A DNA stretch of 25,414 nt from positions 1 to 25,414 of the forward strand of contig JAEWDX010000067.1 in NCBI GenBank assembly GCA_023389895.1, written 5' to 3'. The DNA comes from Bacillota bacterium. GTDB lineage: Bacteria > Bacillota > Bacilli > Bacillales > Cytobacillaceae. Positions 6,143 through 13,441 of this stretch are shown in pieces. Positions within the stretch are counted from its first letter, which is position 1, and each line of letters opens with the position of its first letter. A model generated the notes under the pieces. That model saw only the letters and a list, made by a program, of their open reading frames with translations. It was not told where the DNA came from and searched no databases. The position numbers and the translations under genes are program-made.

Positions 6143-7057
6143 TCAATGCAAGGACTTTGTATCTATTGCCTTCCTGCTAGTTAAATCTATAACTAGAGAT
6201 TCAGGAAGTTTATAGGTGTCAGGAAGTGTTTTCATAAGTGGTTCCCAAACTGTATGATCAACCAATAAATCCTTATTTAGCCCTTGAAATAAAAATAAAG
6301 AATGATAATTTTTAGATGTCATAGATTCAAAGGTTTCAACACTATTTGGATTTGGAATTGTAAAGGTATCAGGCAAAATTTTTTTAATTGGTTCCCATAC
6401 ACTCGGATCTACAAATGTTTCAAAAGTTGGCACATCTGATGAAAATAAGGATTGATAGTATTTGCTTTCCATAGACTTAAAAATCTCTTCAGTATACGGA
6501 GGAGCCGGAAGCTGATAATTTTGAGGTACTGAATCCTTAACAGGCTGCCAAATCTCTGGATCAACAAAAGTAGGTGATGCTTTTTCGGAATTGATAAAGA
6601 GAGATTTATAGAAATCTGATTCCATGGAATAAAAAACCTGATCCAATGTAGGGTTAGGTATGTTGAAATTGTCCGGCATAACATTCTTTATTGAATTCCA
6701 AACCTGAGTATCAACAATCAGATCTGGAGTTGGATATTTTTTATTAAAAAAGGAATTATATGAATCCCCACTCATTATTCGTAACATTCGAATTGTATAA
6801 GGATTTGGCATGACAAACCCTGTAGGAACAGATTTCATAATCGTTTCCCATTCCGTGCTGCGAACAAATAAGTCTGGATTCGATACAGGTGTAGAAAACA
6901 ATGAATTGTACTCATCAGAATTGATTAAAAAGGCATTTAATTGATCATCTGGCGGCTGTATGATTTGCTTTTGTTTGTTTTTTCTCCACCATAATTTTCC
7001 CCACCAAAGCTTTACATATGATAACCATACAAGTAGAAGGTGCTTAAGGCGTACCAT
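6143..7057 (-). CDS. Unrecognised protein made of five ~50-residue repeats
   Basis: A 304-residue protein I do not recognise. Residues 1-25 are rich in Trp, Leu and Lys (such as LLLVWLSYVKLWWGKLWW) and may form an amphipathic or membrane-contacting segment. A short basic linker follows. Residues 40-289 consist of five repeats with strict spacing: Tyr in Y-x-S-(L/F)-F at 50, 100, 150, 201 and 251, and Trp at 70, 120, 170, 221 and 271. Each repeat continues with a (V/L)P-x-x-(F/Y)-x-(I/L/M)P turn. The start at 7057 is preferred over an in-frame ATG at 7090, because it lies 1 nt after the glycosyltransferase stop and has an AGGAAGGA site. This implies translational coupling to the glycosyltransferase. 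The role is unknown. The context suggests a partner, scaffold or acceptor in surface glycosylation. Confidence 0.75.
   Translation of the reverse strand: MVRLKHLLLVWLSYVKLWWGKLWWRKNKQKQIIQPPDDQLNAFLINSDEYNSLFSTPVSNPDLFVRSTEWETIMKSVPTGFVMPNPYTIRMLRIMSGDSYNSFFNKKYPTPDLIVDTQVWNSIKNVMPDNFNIPNPTLDQVFYSMESDFYKSLFINSEKASPTFVDPEIWQPVKDSVPQNYQLPAPPYTEEIFKSMESKYYQSLFSSDVPTFETFVDPSVWEPIKKILPDTFTIPNPNSVETFESMTSKNYHSLFLFQGLNKDLLVDHTVWEPLMKTLPDTYKLPESLVIDLTSRKAIDTKSLH
6191..6940 (-). repeat. Protein-level tandem repeat, 5 x ~150 bp
   Basis: Five diverged coding units of 150, 150, 153, 150 and about 150 bp (residues 40-289 of the repeat protein). Consensus elements per unit are M-x-S-x-x-Y-x-SLF, then F/LVD-x-x-VW-x-P-(I/V/L), then LPD-x-(F/Y)-x-(I/L)P. 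The nucleotide sequences have diverged, which points to old duplications kept by selection on the protein. Confidence 0.85.
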
Positions 7058-7058
7058 T

Positions 7059-8285
7059 CTACACGTCCTTCCTTCTTTTTGAAATGGCATCCTTATAGAT
7101 TTCCACTAATCTTTTTACCCCATTATCAATAGACCAATGAGTCATTCCCCATTTTTTCGCGTTTGAACCCAGTGTTTTCCTATAGTTTTCGTTATCAAGT
7201 AATAAATTTAAGTTTTTACATAGATTTTGAATGTCTCCTGCTGGAGTAATCAGCCCAGTAACACCGTGCTCGACAATCTCTGGCAAACCTCCTACATCAC
7301 TTACGATAATCGCCTTGCCAGCAATTTGAGCTTCAACTACAGATAAAGGCTGATTTTCTAAAAGACTTGGAAGTACGAAAATATCCGATTTATCTAATAA
7401 GGAAGGTATATCTTCTCTTTTTCCAAAAAATAGAACATCGTCATCCAAACCATGAACCTTACTTTGGACAATTAGTTCTTCTTGCTTATCCCCATTACCA
7501 ACAATCCAGCAAACCCAGTCATTCCGTTTTTGTTTTAGTTCCTTTAAAGCAGAAATTAAATGATGGACTCCTTTCAGTTCCACTAATCTGCCAGTATAAA
7601 TGATTACTTTTTTATCTTTTGGACGCTTGATAGGAGATTTAACCTTCATCTTCTTAATAAAATTCTCTGATTCGAACCCGTAGTGTAAAACTTTGATTTG
7701 TTCTTCTGAGACTTGAAACTCATTTGTTAGGATATTTTTTAACCATTCATTTGCAACAATCGTTACTTCTGCTGATGTGGCTCCAATCCGTTCTAATTCA
7801 TCAAAATACGCTCTAGCCATAAAGGAAGTATCTGATTTATGAATCGTAGTCAATTGATGTCTTATTTCATGTGCTACAGCACCATGAAGTGTAGCAACTA
7901 AAGGGATATGTTTAGGTCTCACACGATTAATGCATGCGGTTGAAATGATATCTTGCGTATGGATCACATCATATTTATCTAAGCCTAAATAAGCAGCACT
8001 TAATTCATAAACATATCGTTGAAATTCTGTATGTTTTACTAATTCATTTACATATATAGCTGGGTAAGTCTGTTTGTTTAATTTCGCTTCCAATAAAGGG
8101 AGTAACTTGCCCCGGTCTACTTTACGATTTTCATTTACGATATAAACAGAACTGTTTTCCTCATCGTAGCCTAACATATCTACCGTATGTCCCCATGATT
8201 CAAGCTTTCTTCTCAACTGCAACATGTAATTCCATACGCCACCTAAATGGGGAACAGACCAGTACGTTGCTAGCAATATTCTCAT
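7059..8285 (-). CDS. Glycosyltransferase family 4 (GT-B fold)
   Basis: A 408-residue retaining glycosyltransferase of the GT4 type. The N-terminal acceptor domain opens with MRILLATYW and a glycine-rich GGVWNY loop. The C-terminal donor domain starts near VIIYTGRLVELKG (228-239) and includes WIVGNGD, FFGKRED and LPSLLENQPLSVVEA, with the EX7E pair Glu310 and Glu318 that contacts the nucleotide-sugar. GGLPEIVEHGVTG follows. There is no signal peptide, so it probably works at the inner face of the membrane. The start has AAGGAGAGG upstream. The stop is 1 nt before the repeat-protein start, so the two are almost certainly co-expressed. It resembles the B. subtilis YtcC class in domain plan, but donor and acceptor are unknown. 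Confidence 0.92.
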   Translation of the reverse strand: MRILLATYWSVPHLGGVWNYMLQLRRKLESWGHTVDMLGYDEENSSVYIVNENRKVDRGKLLPLLEAKLNKQTYPAIYVNELVKHTEFQRYVYELSAAYLGLDKYDVIHTQDIISTACINRVRPKHIPLVATLHGAVAHEIRHQLTTIHKSDTSFMARAYFDELERIGATSAEVTIVANEWLKNILTNEFQVSEEQIKVLHYGFESENFIKKMKVKSPIKRPKDKKVIIYTGRLVELKGVHHLISALKELKQKRNDWVCWIVGNGDKQEELIVQSKVHGLDDDVLFFGKREDIPSLLDKSDIFVLPSLLENQPLSVVEAQIAGKAIIVSDVGGLPEIVEHGVTGLITPAGDIQNLCKNLNLLLDNENYRKTLGSNAKKWGMTHWSIDNGVKRLVEIYKDAISKRRKDV

Positions 8286-8317
8286 ATAGATCCTCTCCTT
8301 AGATTTACTTATAAGAT

Positions 8318-8345
8318 ATCAATATGGTAAAGAAACGAACATGGT
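8318..8345 (-). promoter_or_regulatory. Weak candidate sporulation (sigma-K-like) promoter for the glycosyltransferase
   Basis: On the minus strand, AC (8345-8344), 17 nt, then CATATTGAT (8326-8318) partly fits the mother-cell consensus AC-N16/17-CATAnnnTA. The final TA is missing. The DUF4183 gene at 9003 has a similar arrangement. This is suggestive only. Confidence 0.25.
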
Positions 8346-8452
8346 ATAGGCTGTTAACTTGGGAAATGGAAAATTCAACTATTTGATAAAATAGATATTG
8401 CATTCAAAAGAAATTAACCTGCCATTACTGAATTTAGAAATAATATAAAGAA

Positions 8453-8491
8453 AACCCCTATATTTTTACCATTTGTAAAATAATAGGGGTT
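8453..8491 (-). terminator. Hairpin spanning the stop codon of the DUF4183 gene
   Basis: Outer arms AACCCCTAT and ATAGGGGTT (9 bp) enclose a second stem ATTTTAC/GTAAAAT. The TAG stop at 8460-8458 lies in the 3' arm, so the last codons are part of the hairpin. On the minus strand it is followed by TTCTTTAT, a weak U tract, so it is a plausible but imperfect terminator. Confidence 0.5.
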
Positions 8492-8799
8492 CCTTTTATT
8501 GGGATGTCCTCTGTTTGAAGGATTAATTTGCCTTCTTGTATTTCATAACAGTTTTTGGGCTGTAAGACACCATTAATGAAAAGATTAACATAAGAAACTC
8601 TACTTGGATCCATTATTTTTTGTGTACCATACCCTTTTTCCGAGTCTTTTTCTGTAAAGATTCTTTTCCTCCCGTCGGAAATGGCGAAAAATTCAAAGGT
8701 ATTAACCGTTTTTGGACTAATATAATACTTCTGTTGATTTATTGTAGGAAAGTAAAGTGTTGCAGGTGGATAATATTGTAAATGCTTAAAGTTTTCCAA
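8458..8799 (-). CDS. DUF4183 domain protein (short, diverged)
   Basis: A 113-residue protein whose C-terminal half shows the DUF4183 signature: YVNLFINGVLQP at about residues 72-83, then a beta-rich stretch with GKLILQTED and PIKGTPIIL. The N-terminal half is rich in Tyr, Phe and Pro. The frame extends to a TTG at 8814 without a ribosome binding site. The TTG at 8799 sits 9 nt after GGAG in GGAGCGGGG and is preferred, but this start is uncertain. DUF4183 proteins are common in spore-forming Bacillus and some are linked to the exosporium or spore surface. No biochemical role is established to my knowledge. It lies just upstream of the glycosyltransferase in the same orientation, with a hairpin between. 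Confidence 0.72.
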   Translation of the reverse strand: MENFKHLQYYPPATLYFPTINQQKYYISPKTVNTFEFFAISDGRKRIFTEKDSEKGYGTQKIMDPSRVSYVNLFINGVLQPKNCYEIQEGKLILQTEDIPIKGTPIILQMVKI

Positions 8800-8870
8800 G
8801 AAACCCCGCTCCAAACGATATTAATCAATATTACTAGCGAATATCATCAATCCAAAGTTGTAGATAAAAT

Positions 8871-8900
8871 ATTATATAGGTGATTAAAGAATTTTGTGAA
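8871..8900 (-). promoter_or_regulatory. Candidate promoter for the minus-strand DUF4183 gene
   Basis: On the minus strand, TTCACA (8900-8895), an 18-nt spacer and TATAAT (8876-8871). The -10 is perfect and the -35 has one mismatch. It lies about 70 nt before the preferred start codon. Confidence 0.4.
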
Positions 8901-8948
8901 AAAAATAGGTATATATATCATTTTTAAAAATTAACTTGTCTTATTATA

Positions 8949-8976
8949 ACTTCTACCTAACTCTATACATATGTTG
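8949..8976 (+). promoter_or_regulatory. Weak candidate sigma-K-like promoter for the plus-strand DUF4183 gene
   Basis: AC at 8949-8950, 17 nt, then CATATGTTG at 8968-8976, about 27 nt before the start codon. It fits AC-N16/17-CATAnnnTA except for one base. Expression in the mother cell would fit the protein family but is not shown. Confidence 0.28.
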
Positions 8977-9002
8977 TAGAAAATGAAAGGGAGGAATGTT
9001 TT

Positions 9003-9383
9003 ATGGGGCTTAAAATTATAAAGCTCGCTGTTACAGCTGAATCTAAAATTGCAACATCTCCTAGAATAACCCGTTTTTTTTATGAAATATTAGAACCTAT
9101 ACGAGAAAGTAACTCATTGAAGATTGATGCAGCCGATTTTTTTGATGACTCTGGGAATAAGGTGGATTCATTACCATCATTAAATATGAATAATAGTTAT
9201 TTTAATGTGTATATCAATGGCGTATTACAAATGGAGGAAAATTTTGCTTATACAGCTGGTGAAGAAGGGGTAGGCAACCTGCTCATATTTATTCCTGAAG
9301 GTTCAGAAATTGCTGCAGGAACTCCTGTTATTTTGGAAGTTATAAACTTTAACCCAATCCTCCAAACGACATTAGATACTTAA
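9003..9383 (+). CDS. DUF4183 domain protein
   Basis: A 126-residue, clear DUF4183 member. It begins LKIIKLAVTAESK, has TRFFYE (24-29), an acidic DAADFFDDSGN segment and the hallmark FNVYINGVLQ at about 67-76. It ends with a beta-rich IPEGSEIAAGTPVILEVINF. There are no transmembrane segments or signal peptide, as is usual for spore outer-layer proteins made in the mother cell. GGGAGG stands 8 nt before the ATG. It is transcribed away from the second DUF4183 gene (8458-8799), and a terminator follows at 9447. A structural role on the spore surface, as a glycosylated or filament-forming protein, is an inference from family distribution and from the adjacent glycan genes. Confidence 0.85.
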   Translation: MGLKIIKLAVTAESKIATSPRITRFFYEILEPIRESNSLKIDAADFFDDSGNKVDSLPSLNMNNSYFNVYINGVLQMEENFAYTAGEEGVGNLLIFIPEGSEIAAGTPVILEVINFNPILQTTLDT

Positions 9384-9446
9384 GCGAATTTATATATAAA
9401 TATAGCAACCCTCTCAATAGGGAAATGTAACCATTATTAACTACAA

Positions 9447-9474
9447 AGCCCGATGCTAACCGGGCTGTTTTTTT
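9447..9474 (+). terminator. Terminator after DUF4183 gene, right edge of the island
   Basis: The stem AGCCCG (9447-9452) with CGGGCT (9461-9466) and an 8-nt loop is followed by a T run. It separates the accessory block from rpoN. Confidence 0.8.
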
Positions 9475-9553
9475 GTTAAAGGTTATTGCGAATATATTTC
9501 GATACACGAAATCCCAGTCTTATTGTAGAATGGAGTGAGGGGGGGAATGAAGG

Positions 9554-10888
9554 ATGAATTTACAAACTGGGTTATGGCAGCAGCAAACTTTAAAGCTTGC
9601 AATGACACAAGAGCTAACTCAGGCGATTGCCTTGCTGCAATACAATGCACTGGAGCTTTCTGAATTCCTTGAACATAAAGCGTTGGAAAATCCTTTATTA
9701 CAAATCGAATCCAGACATGTTCAGGCAATGGACCCCCGTTCCGATCGTGCAAAATCGGTGCGGAAAAAGGTTGAAAAGGATAAACAAAATTGGATCGAAC
9801 AAATTGGAAAAAAAGAAATTTTATTAGATGAATATATAAAGTCACAATTAGATTTTGCGGAAATTAGTGAAGAGAGAGAAAAAGTTTTCGATTATCTTAT
9901 TGATTGCTTGGATGAAAACGGTTACTTTCGGGCTGAATTAAAGGAAGTGGCTGATCGCTTTCTCATCGCTGAGGATGAAGTTTATGACATGCTAAAGCTG
10001 TTGCAGCGATTAGAGCCGGCGGGCATTGGCGCACGATGCCTACAGGAATGTCTTCTGCTTCAATTAAAACGATTGGAAAAGCCTAACGAAATAGCGGAAA
10101 GAATTATTGCGGAGCATTTTAATGATTTTGCTGAAAAGAAATGGAAGGAGATATCAAAGCAGCTGCAAATAAAAATGACGGAAATTCAAGAAGTGTTTGA
10201 TTTCATTCAAACATTAAATCCGCGTCCGGCAGCTTCCTTTCAACAAGAGAAGCCATCCTATATCGTTCCTGATGTCTTGATTAGATGGGACGGAGAATCC
10301 TTCGTTATAAGTGTGTCTAATGAGGTTTTGCCAAAGATTAGCTTCAATAAAGAATATTATCAAAGGTTTTCTTCAACAAACGATAAGCAGGTTAGTAAAT
10401 TTCTTCAAGAAAATTATCAGGACTTTCATTGGATTATGAGAAGTATTGAGCAGAGAAAAGAAACGTTAAAGAGGGTTTCTTTGAAAATTGTCGAAAAGCA
10501 GCCTGATTTTTTCAAAAATGGACCGATGTATATACGTCCGATGACAATGAAGGAAATTGCGGATGAACTTGATATTCATGAATCGACCGTGAGTCGTGCG
10601 GTTAGAGAGAAATATGCACAAACGTCTTTTGGGACTTTTGAGCTGCGGTCGTTTTTTTCGAGCACAATTAAAACGATGTCTGATGAAAATACGTCATCAA
10701 AGCAAGTCAAAACCATCATTAGCCGTTTGATTGCGCAAGAAAATAAACAGAAGCCTTTATCTGATCAAGAGCTTGTTCATATCTTAAAGGAGCAAGAGGG
10801 GATGGTTATTTCAAGGAGAACCATTGCGAAATATCGTGACCAACTTAGCATCCCGTCATCATCCAAACGAAAAAGATATGATGACTAA
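9554..10888 (+). CDS. rpoN: RNA polymerase sigma-54 factor (SigL)
   Basis: A 444-residue sigma-54, near the length of B. subtilis SigL (about 436). Region I (1-50) is Gln/Leu-rich (LWQQQTLKLAMTQELTQAI) and contacts activator ATPases. A core-polymerase binding domain lies around 80-290. The C-terminal part has a helix-turn-helix (MKEIADELDIHESTVSRAVR, about 331-350) and the RpoN box SRRTIAKYRD (420-429), which reads the -24 element. In Bacillus SigL drives genes such as levanase, arginine catabolism and acetoin use, with dedicated enhancer-binding proteins. The ATG at 9554 follows a G-rich stretch and AAGG. An inverted repeat ATTTCG-N5-CGAAAT at 9496-9512 lies in the leader. The gene begins after the accessory island and is followed by the small glutaredoxin-like gene 27 nt downstream. 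Confidence 0.96.
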   Translation: MNLQTGLWQQQTLKLAMTQELTQAIALLQYNALELSEFLEHKALENPLLQIESRHVQAMDPRSDRAKSVRKKVEKDKQNWIEQIGKKEILLDEYIKSQLDFAEISEEREKVFDYLIDCLDENGYFRAELKEVADRFLIAEDEVYDMLKLLQRLEPAGIGARCLQECLLLQLKRLEKPNEIAERIIAEHFNDFAEKKWKEISKQLQIKMTEIQEVFDFIQTLNPRPAASFQQEKPSYIVPDVLIRWDGESFVISVSNEVLPKISFNKEYYQRFSSTNDKQVSKFLQENYQDFHWIMRSIEQRKETLKRVSLKIVEKQPDFFKNGPMYIRPMTMKEIADELDIHESTVSRAVREKYAQTSFGTFELRSFFSSTIKTMSDENTSSKQVKTIISRLIAQENKQKPLSDQELVHILKEQEGMVISRRTIAKYRDQLSIPSSSKRKRYDD

Positions 10889-10915
10889 GAAAGCAAAAAA
10901 TAAAGGAGAATGGCC

Positions 10916-11170
10916 GTGCCCAAAAATACACTCATTCTATATACACGGAATCGCTGTCCACTATGTGATAAAGCAAAGAGCATCCTAATGGAATTGCAGG
11001 CACAGTTCGCTTTCCGCCTTCAGCTTGTTGATATTGAAGAGAGTGATGAGCTGACAGAGAAATATGGTCTCATGATTCCGGTCGTTGAACTAAATGGAGA
11101 AGAAATTCAATACGGACAAATTGAGAAAGAATTAATAATGGAAGAATTATCAAAAAAACAAACTTCATAA
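10916..11170 (+). CDS. Glutaredoxin-like thiol protein
   Basis: An 84-residue thioredoxin-fold protein. LILYTRNRCPLCDKAK carries a CPLC dithiol motif near the N-terminus, and a cis-Pro segment GLMIPVVELNGEE follows at about 49-61, with the usual beta-alpha-beta order of the glutaredoxin/DUF836 group. It probably works in thiol-disulfide exchange in the cytoplasm, with an unknown partner. The GTG at 10916 is chosen because AAAGGAGA ends 7 nt before it. An ATG at 10910 is in frame but only 1-2 nt from the Shine-Dalgarno. The short distance to rpoN suggests co-transcription. A terminator follows, just ahead of cggR. Confidence 0.85.
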   Translation: MPKNTLILYTRNRCPLCDKAKSILMELQAQFAFRLQLVDIEESDELTEKYGLMIPVVELNGEEIQYGQIEKELIMEELSKKQTS

Positions 11171-11171
11171 G

Positions 11172-11200
11172 TTGAATTCCTTAATTACTCCTGTTAAAAT
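11172..11200 (+). promoter_or_regulatory. cggR-gapA operon promoter
   Basis: TTGAAT at 11172-11177, a spacer of exactly 17 nt and TAAAAT at 11195-11200 predict a start near 11207, which places the CggR operator about 30 nt downstream. The -10 lies inside the loop of the preceding terminator hairpin. Confidence 0.7.
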
Positions 11201-11228
11201 GAAATTATAGCAGGGGTCATTTTTTTTT
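11187..11228 (+). terminator. Terminator after the glutaredoxin-like gene, overlapping the cggR promoter
   Basis: The stem ACTCCTG (11187-11193) with CAGGGGT (11211-11217), with one G-U pair and a 17-nt loop, is followed by a run of nine T (11220-11228). Only read-through RNA contains both arms. RNA started at the cggR promoter lacks the 5' arm. Confidence 0.65.
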
Positions 11229-11236
11229 GTAACAAT

Positions 11237-11272
11237 CGGGACGAATTTTGTCTATGCGGGGCAAAAAAGGAC
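11237..11272 (+). promoter_or_regulatory. CggR operator
   Basis: Reads CGGGAC-N6-TGTC-N4-CGGGGC-N6-GGAC. This matches the two-half CggR operator known from B. subtilis (CGGGAC-N6-TGTC repeated with a 4-nt spacer). The left half is perfect and the right half is degenerate. It lies downstream of the predicted start site, so bound CggR would block elongating polymerase. Fructose-1,6-bisphosphate is the known inducer. Confidence 0.88.
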
Positions 11273-11292
11273 CACCTAAGGAGAAATTTGAA

Positions 11293-12315
11293 ATGAATTC
11301 ACTAATAGATATTCAAAAAAGATTATTACCTGATTTACTAGTTGTTTTGCAGAAGCGTTATCAGATTCTTAAGTTCATTGGTTTAATGGGGCCTGTTGGC
11401 AGAAGAAGTTTAGCTGCAAGCATGAATCTCACTGAAAGAGTGCTGCGAGGAGAGGTCGAGTTTTTGAAAAATCAGAGCCTTGTTTCCATTTCAGGCCTAG
11501 GCATGCATCTTACCGCTAATGGAAAGGATATTCTTGAGCAGCTTAACGAGATGATGAGAGATATAACAGGGATAGCGGCGCTCGAAGAGGAATTACAAAG
11601 CAGCCTAAGCATTGAAAAAGTAATCATTGTTTCAGGCAATAATGATGAATCACCTTTAGTAAAGAAGGAACTTGGCAGGGCAGCAGCCATGGAAATGAAG
11701 GCAAGCAATGATGAAGAAAATATTATTGCTGTTACAGGTGGATCGACGATGGCGGCAATAGCGGAAATGTTAACCCCTGAATTCGTCGGGACAAATTGCC
11801 TCTTCGTTCCTGCGCGTGGAGGAATTGGTGAAAATGTGAAAAATCAAGCTAATACCATTTGTTCGATAATGGCTGATCATACTCATTCTAAACATCGAGC
11901 CCTTTATGTACCTGACCATGTAAGGAAGGAAATTTATCATTCCTTTATTAAAGAGCCTGAAATAAGTGAAATTTTAACTTTAATCCGATCGGCTAATATC
12001 GTTTTGCATGGGATTGGTGATGCGCTGACAATGGCAGAACGCCGCAAGACAAATGCTGCTGATCTCCAAAAGCTTCGGAGCTACGGAGCTGTTGGCGAAG
12101 CATTTGGTTATTATTTCAATGAAGCTGGAGAGGTTGTTCATAAGGTTCAAACAATCGGGCTGCAGTTAGAAGATTTATCAACTATTCCCCATGTCATTGC
12201 TGTTGCAGGTGGAAAGTCAAAAGCCAAGGCGATAGCAGCTTACATGAAATGTGCTCCTAAAGCAACGGTTCTTATAACGGATGAGGGAGCAGCGAGACAG
12301 CTTCTAAAAAAATAA
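11293..12315 (+). CDS. cggR: CggR, central glycolytic genes regulator
   Basis: A 340-residue SorC/DeoR-family repressor with an N-terminal winged helix (GRRSLAASMNLTERVLRGEVEF, about residues 36-57) and a C-terminal sugar-phosphate-binding domain that includes VTGGSTMAA (about 150-158) and HGIGDALTMAERR near 235-250. In Bacillus it represses its own operon from gapA to eno and is relieved by fructose-1,6-bisphosphate. The start at 11293 gives exactly the B. subtilis length and has AAGGAG 9 nt upstream. The open frame extends 15 codons further, through the operator. It is separated from gapA by 35 nt. In B. subtilis the cggR-gapA mRNA is cleaved near the cggR 3' end, so gapA is made in excess. 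Confidence 0.95.
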   Translation: MNSLIDIQKRLLPDLLVVLQKRYQILKFIGLMGPVGRRSLAASMNLTERVLRGEVEFLKNQSLVSISGLGMHLTANGKDILEQLNEMMRDITGIAALEEELQSSLSIEKVIIVSGNNDESPLVKKELGRAAAMEMKASNDEENIIAVTGGSTMAAIAEMLTPEFVGTNCLFVPARGGIGENVKNQANTICSIMADHTHSKHRALYVPDHVRKEIYHSFIKEPEISEILTLIRSANIVLHGIGDALTMAERRKTNAADLQKLRSYGAVGEAFGYYFNEAGEVVHKVQTIGLQLEDLSTIPHVIAVAGGKSKAKAIAAYMKCAPKATVLITDEGAARQLLKK

Positions 12316-12350
12316 ATATAAAAATTAAATCCTTAAGGGAGGAAATAAAC

Positions 12351-13358
12351 ATGACAGTAAAAGTTGGTATTAACGGATTTGGTAGAATTGGACGCGTTGT
12401 ATTTCGAGCAGCATTAAATAATCCAAACATTGAAATTGTCGCAGTAAATGATCTAACGGATGCAAATATGCTAGCTCATCTTCTTAAATATGATTCTGTT
12501 CATGGAACTTTAAATGAAGAAATAAGTGTTGATGGGGATTCCTTAATTGTTGGTGGGCATAAAGTGAAAGTGATTGCAGAACGCAATCCAGTAGAAATTG
12601 GCTGGGGTGATCTCGGTGTGGAAGTGGTCATTGAATCTACAGGACGTTTCACGAAGCGTGATGATGCTGCCAAACATTTAGAAGCTGGTGCTAAGAAAGT
12701 AATTATTTCTGCCCCTGCAACAAATGAAGACATTACAGTTGTGATGGGAGTGAATGAAGAGAAATACGATCCTGCCAGCCATCATGTTATCTCTAATGCG
12801 TCTTGTACAACAAACTGCTTAGCACCATTTGCAAAAATACTAAATGATAAATTTGGCATTAAACGTGGAATGATGACAACCATTCACTCTTATACAAACG
12901 ATCAGCAAATTCTTGATTTGCCACATAAGGATTACCGTCGTGCCCGTGCAGCAGCAATGAATATTATCCCAACAACAACAGGGGCTGCCAAAGCTGTTTC
13001 TCTCGTTTTACCAGAGCTAAAAGGCAAATTAAATGGTGGCGCTGTTCGTGTTCCAACACCAAATGTTTCATTAGTTGACTTAGTTGCTGAGCTTGATAAG
13101 GACGTAACCGTTGAAGAAGTAAATGCAGCATTTAAGGCAGCTTCTGAAGGTGAATTGAAAGGAATTCTTGGCTATAGCGAGGAGCCGCTTGTATCTGGTG
13201 ATTATAACGGAAACACAGATTCTTCAACAATTGATGCCCTTTCAACAATGGTCATGGAAGGCAATATGGTTAAAGTCATTTCTTGGTATGACAATGAAAC
13301 AGGCTATTCCTACCGTGTTGTTGACCTAGTGGAATACATCGCGAAAAAAGGAATTTAA
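12351..13358 (+). CDS. gapA: Glyceraldehyde-3-phosphate dehydrogenase, glycolytic (type I)
   Basis: A 335-residue NAD-dependent GAPDH. It oxidises glyceraldehyde-3-phosphate to 1,3-bisphosphoglycerate in the cytoplasm. INGFGRIGR (7-15) binds NAD, the catalytic Cys152 is in SNASCTTNCLAP, and the general-base His is in TTIHSYT about 27 residues later. The C-terminal SWYDNETGYSYR is typical. The length is standard. Asp34 (AVNDLTD) and the position behind cggR mark it as the catabolic GapA and not GapB. AAGGGAGG precedes the ATG. About 215 nt separate it from pgk, where a second promoter and a hairpin lie. Confidence 0.97.
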   Translation: MTVKVGINGFGRIGRVVFRAALNNPNIEIVAVNDLTDANMLAHLLKYDSVHGTLNEEISVDGDSLIVGGHKVKVIAERNPVEIGWGDLGVEVVIESTGRFTKRDDAAKHLEAGAKKVIISAPATNEDITVVMGVNEEKYDPASHHVISNASCTTNCLAPFAKILNDKFGIKRGMMTTIHSYTNDQQILDLPHKDYRRARAAAMNIIPTTTGAAKAVSLVLPELKGKLNGGAVRVPTPNVSLVDLVAELDKDVTVEEVNAAFKAASEGELKGILGYSEEPLVSGDYNGNTDSSTIDALSTMVMEGNMVKVISWYDNETGYSYRVVDLVEYIAKKGI

Positions 13359-13441
13359 TGCTCAGCCAATAAGTAGGCAGAACGCTACTATTAGCTAGTT
13401 AATCTGTACGTAAATAAGTAAAGGCAAATTCTATATCACTA

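Noticed and set aside
6409..6684. Alternative-frame ORF of 91 codons inside the repeat protein
   Set aside because: It appears only because the repeated coding DNA carries few stops in that frame. It has no Shine-Dalgarno, and its composition is low-complexity Leu/Ile/Ser.
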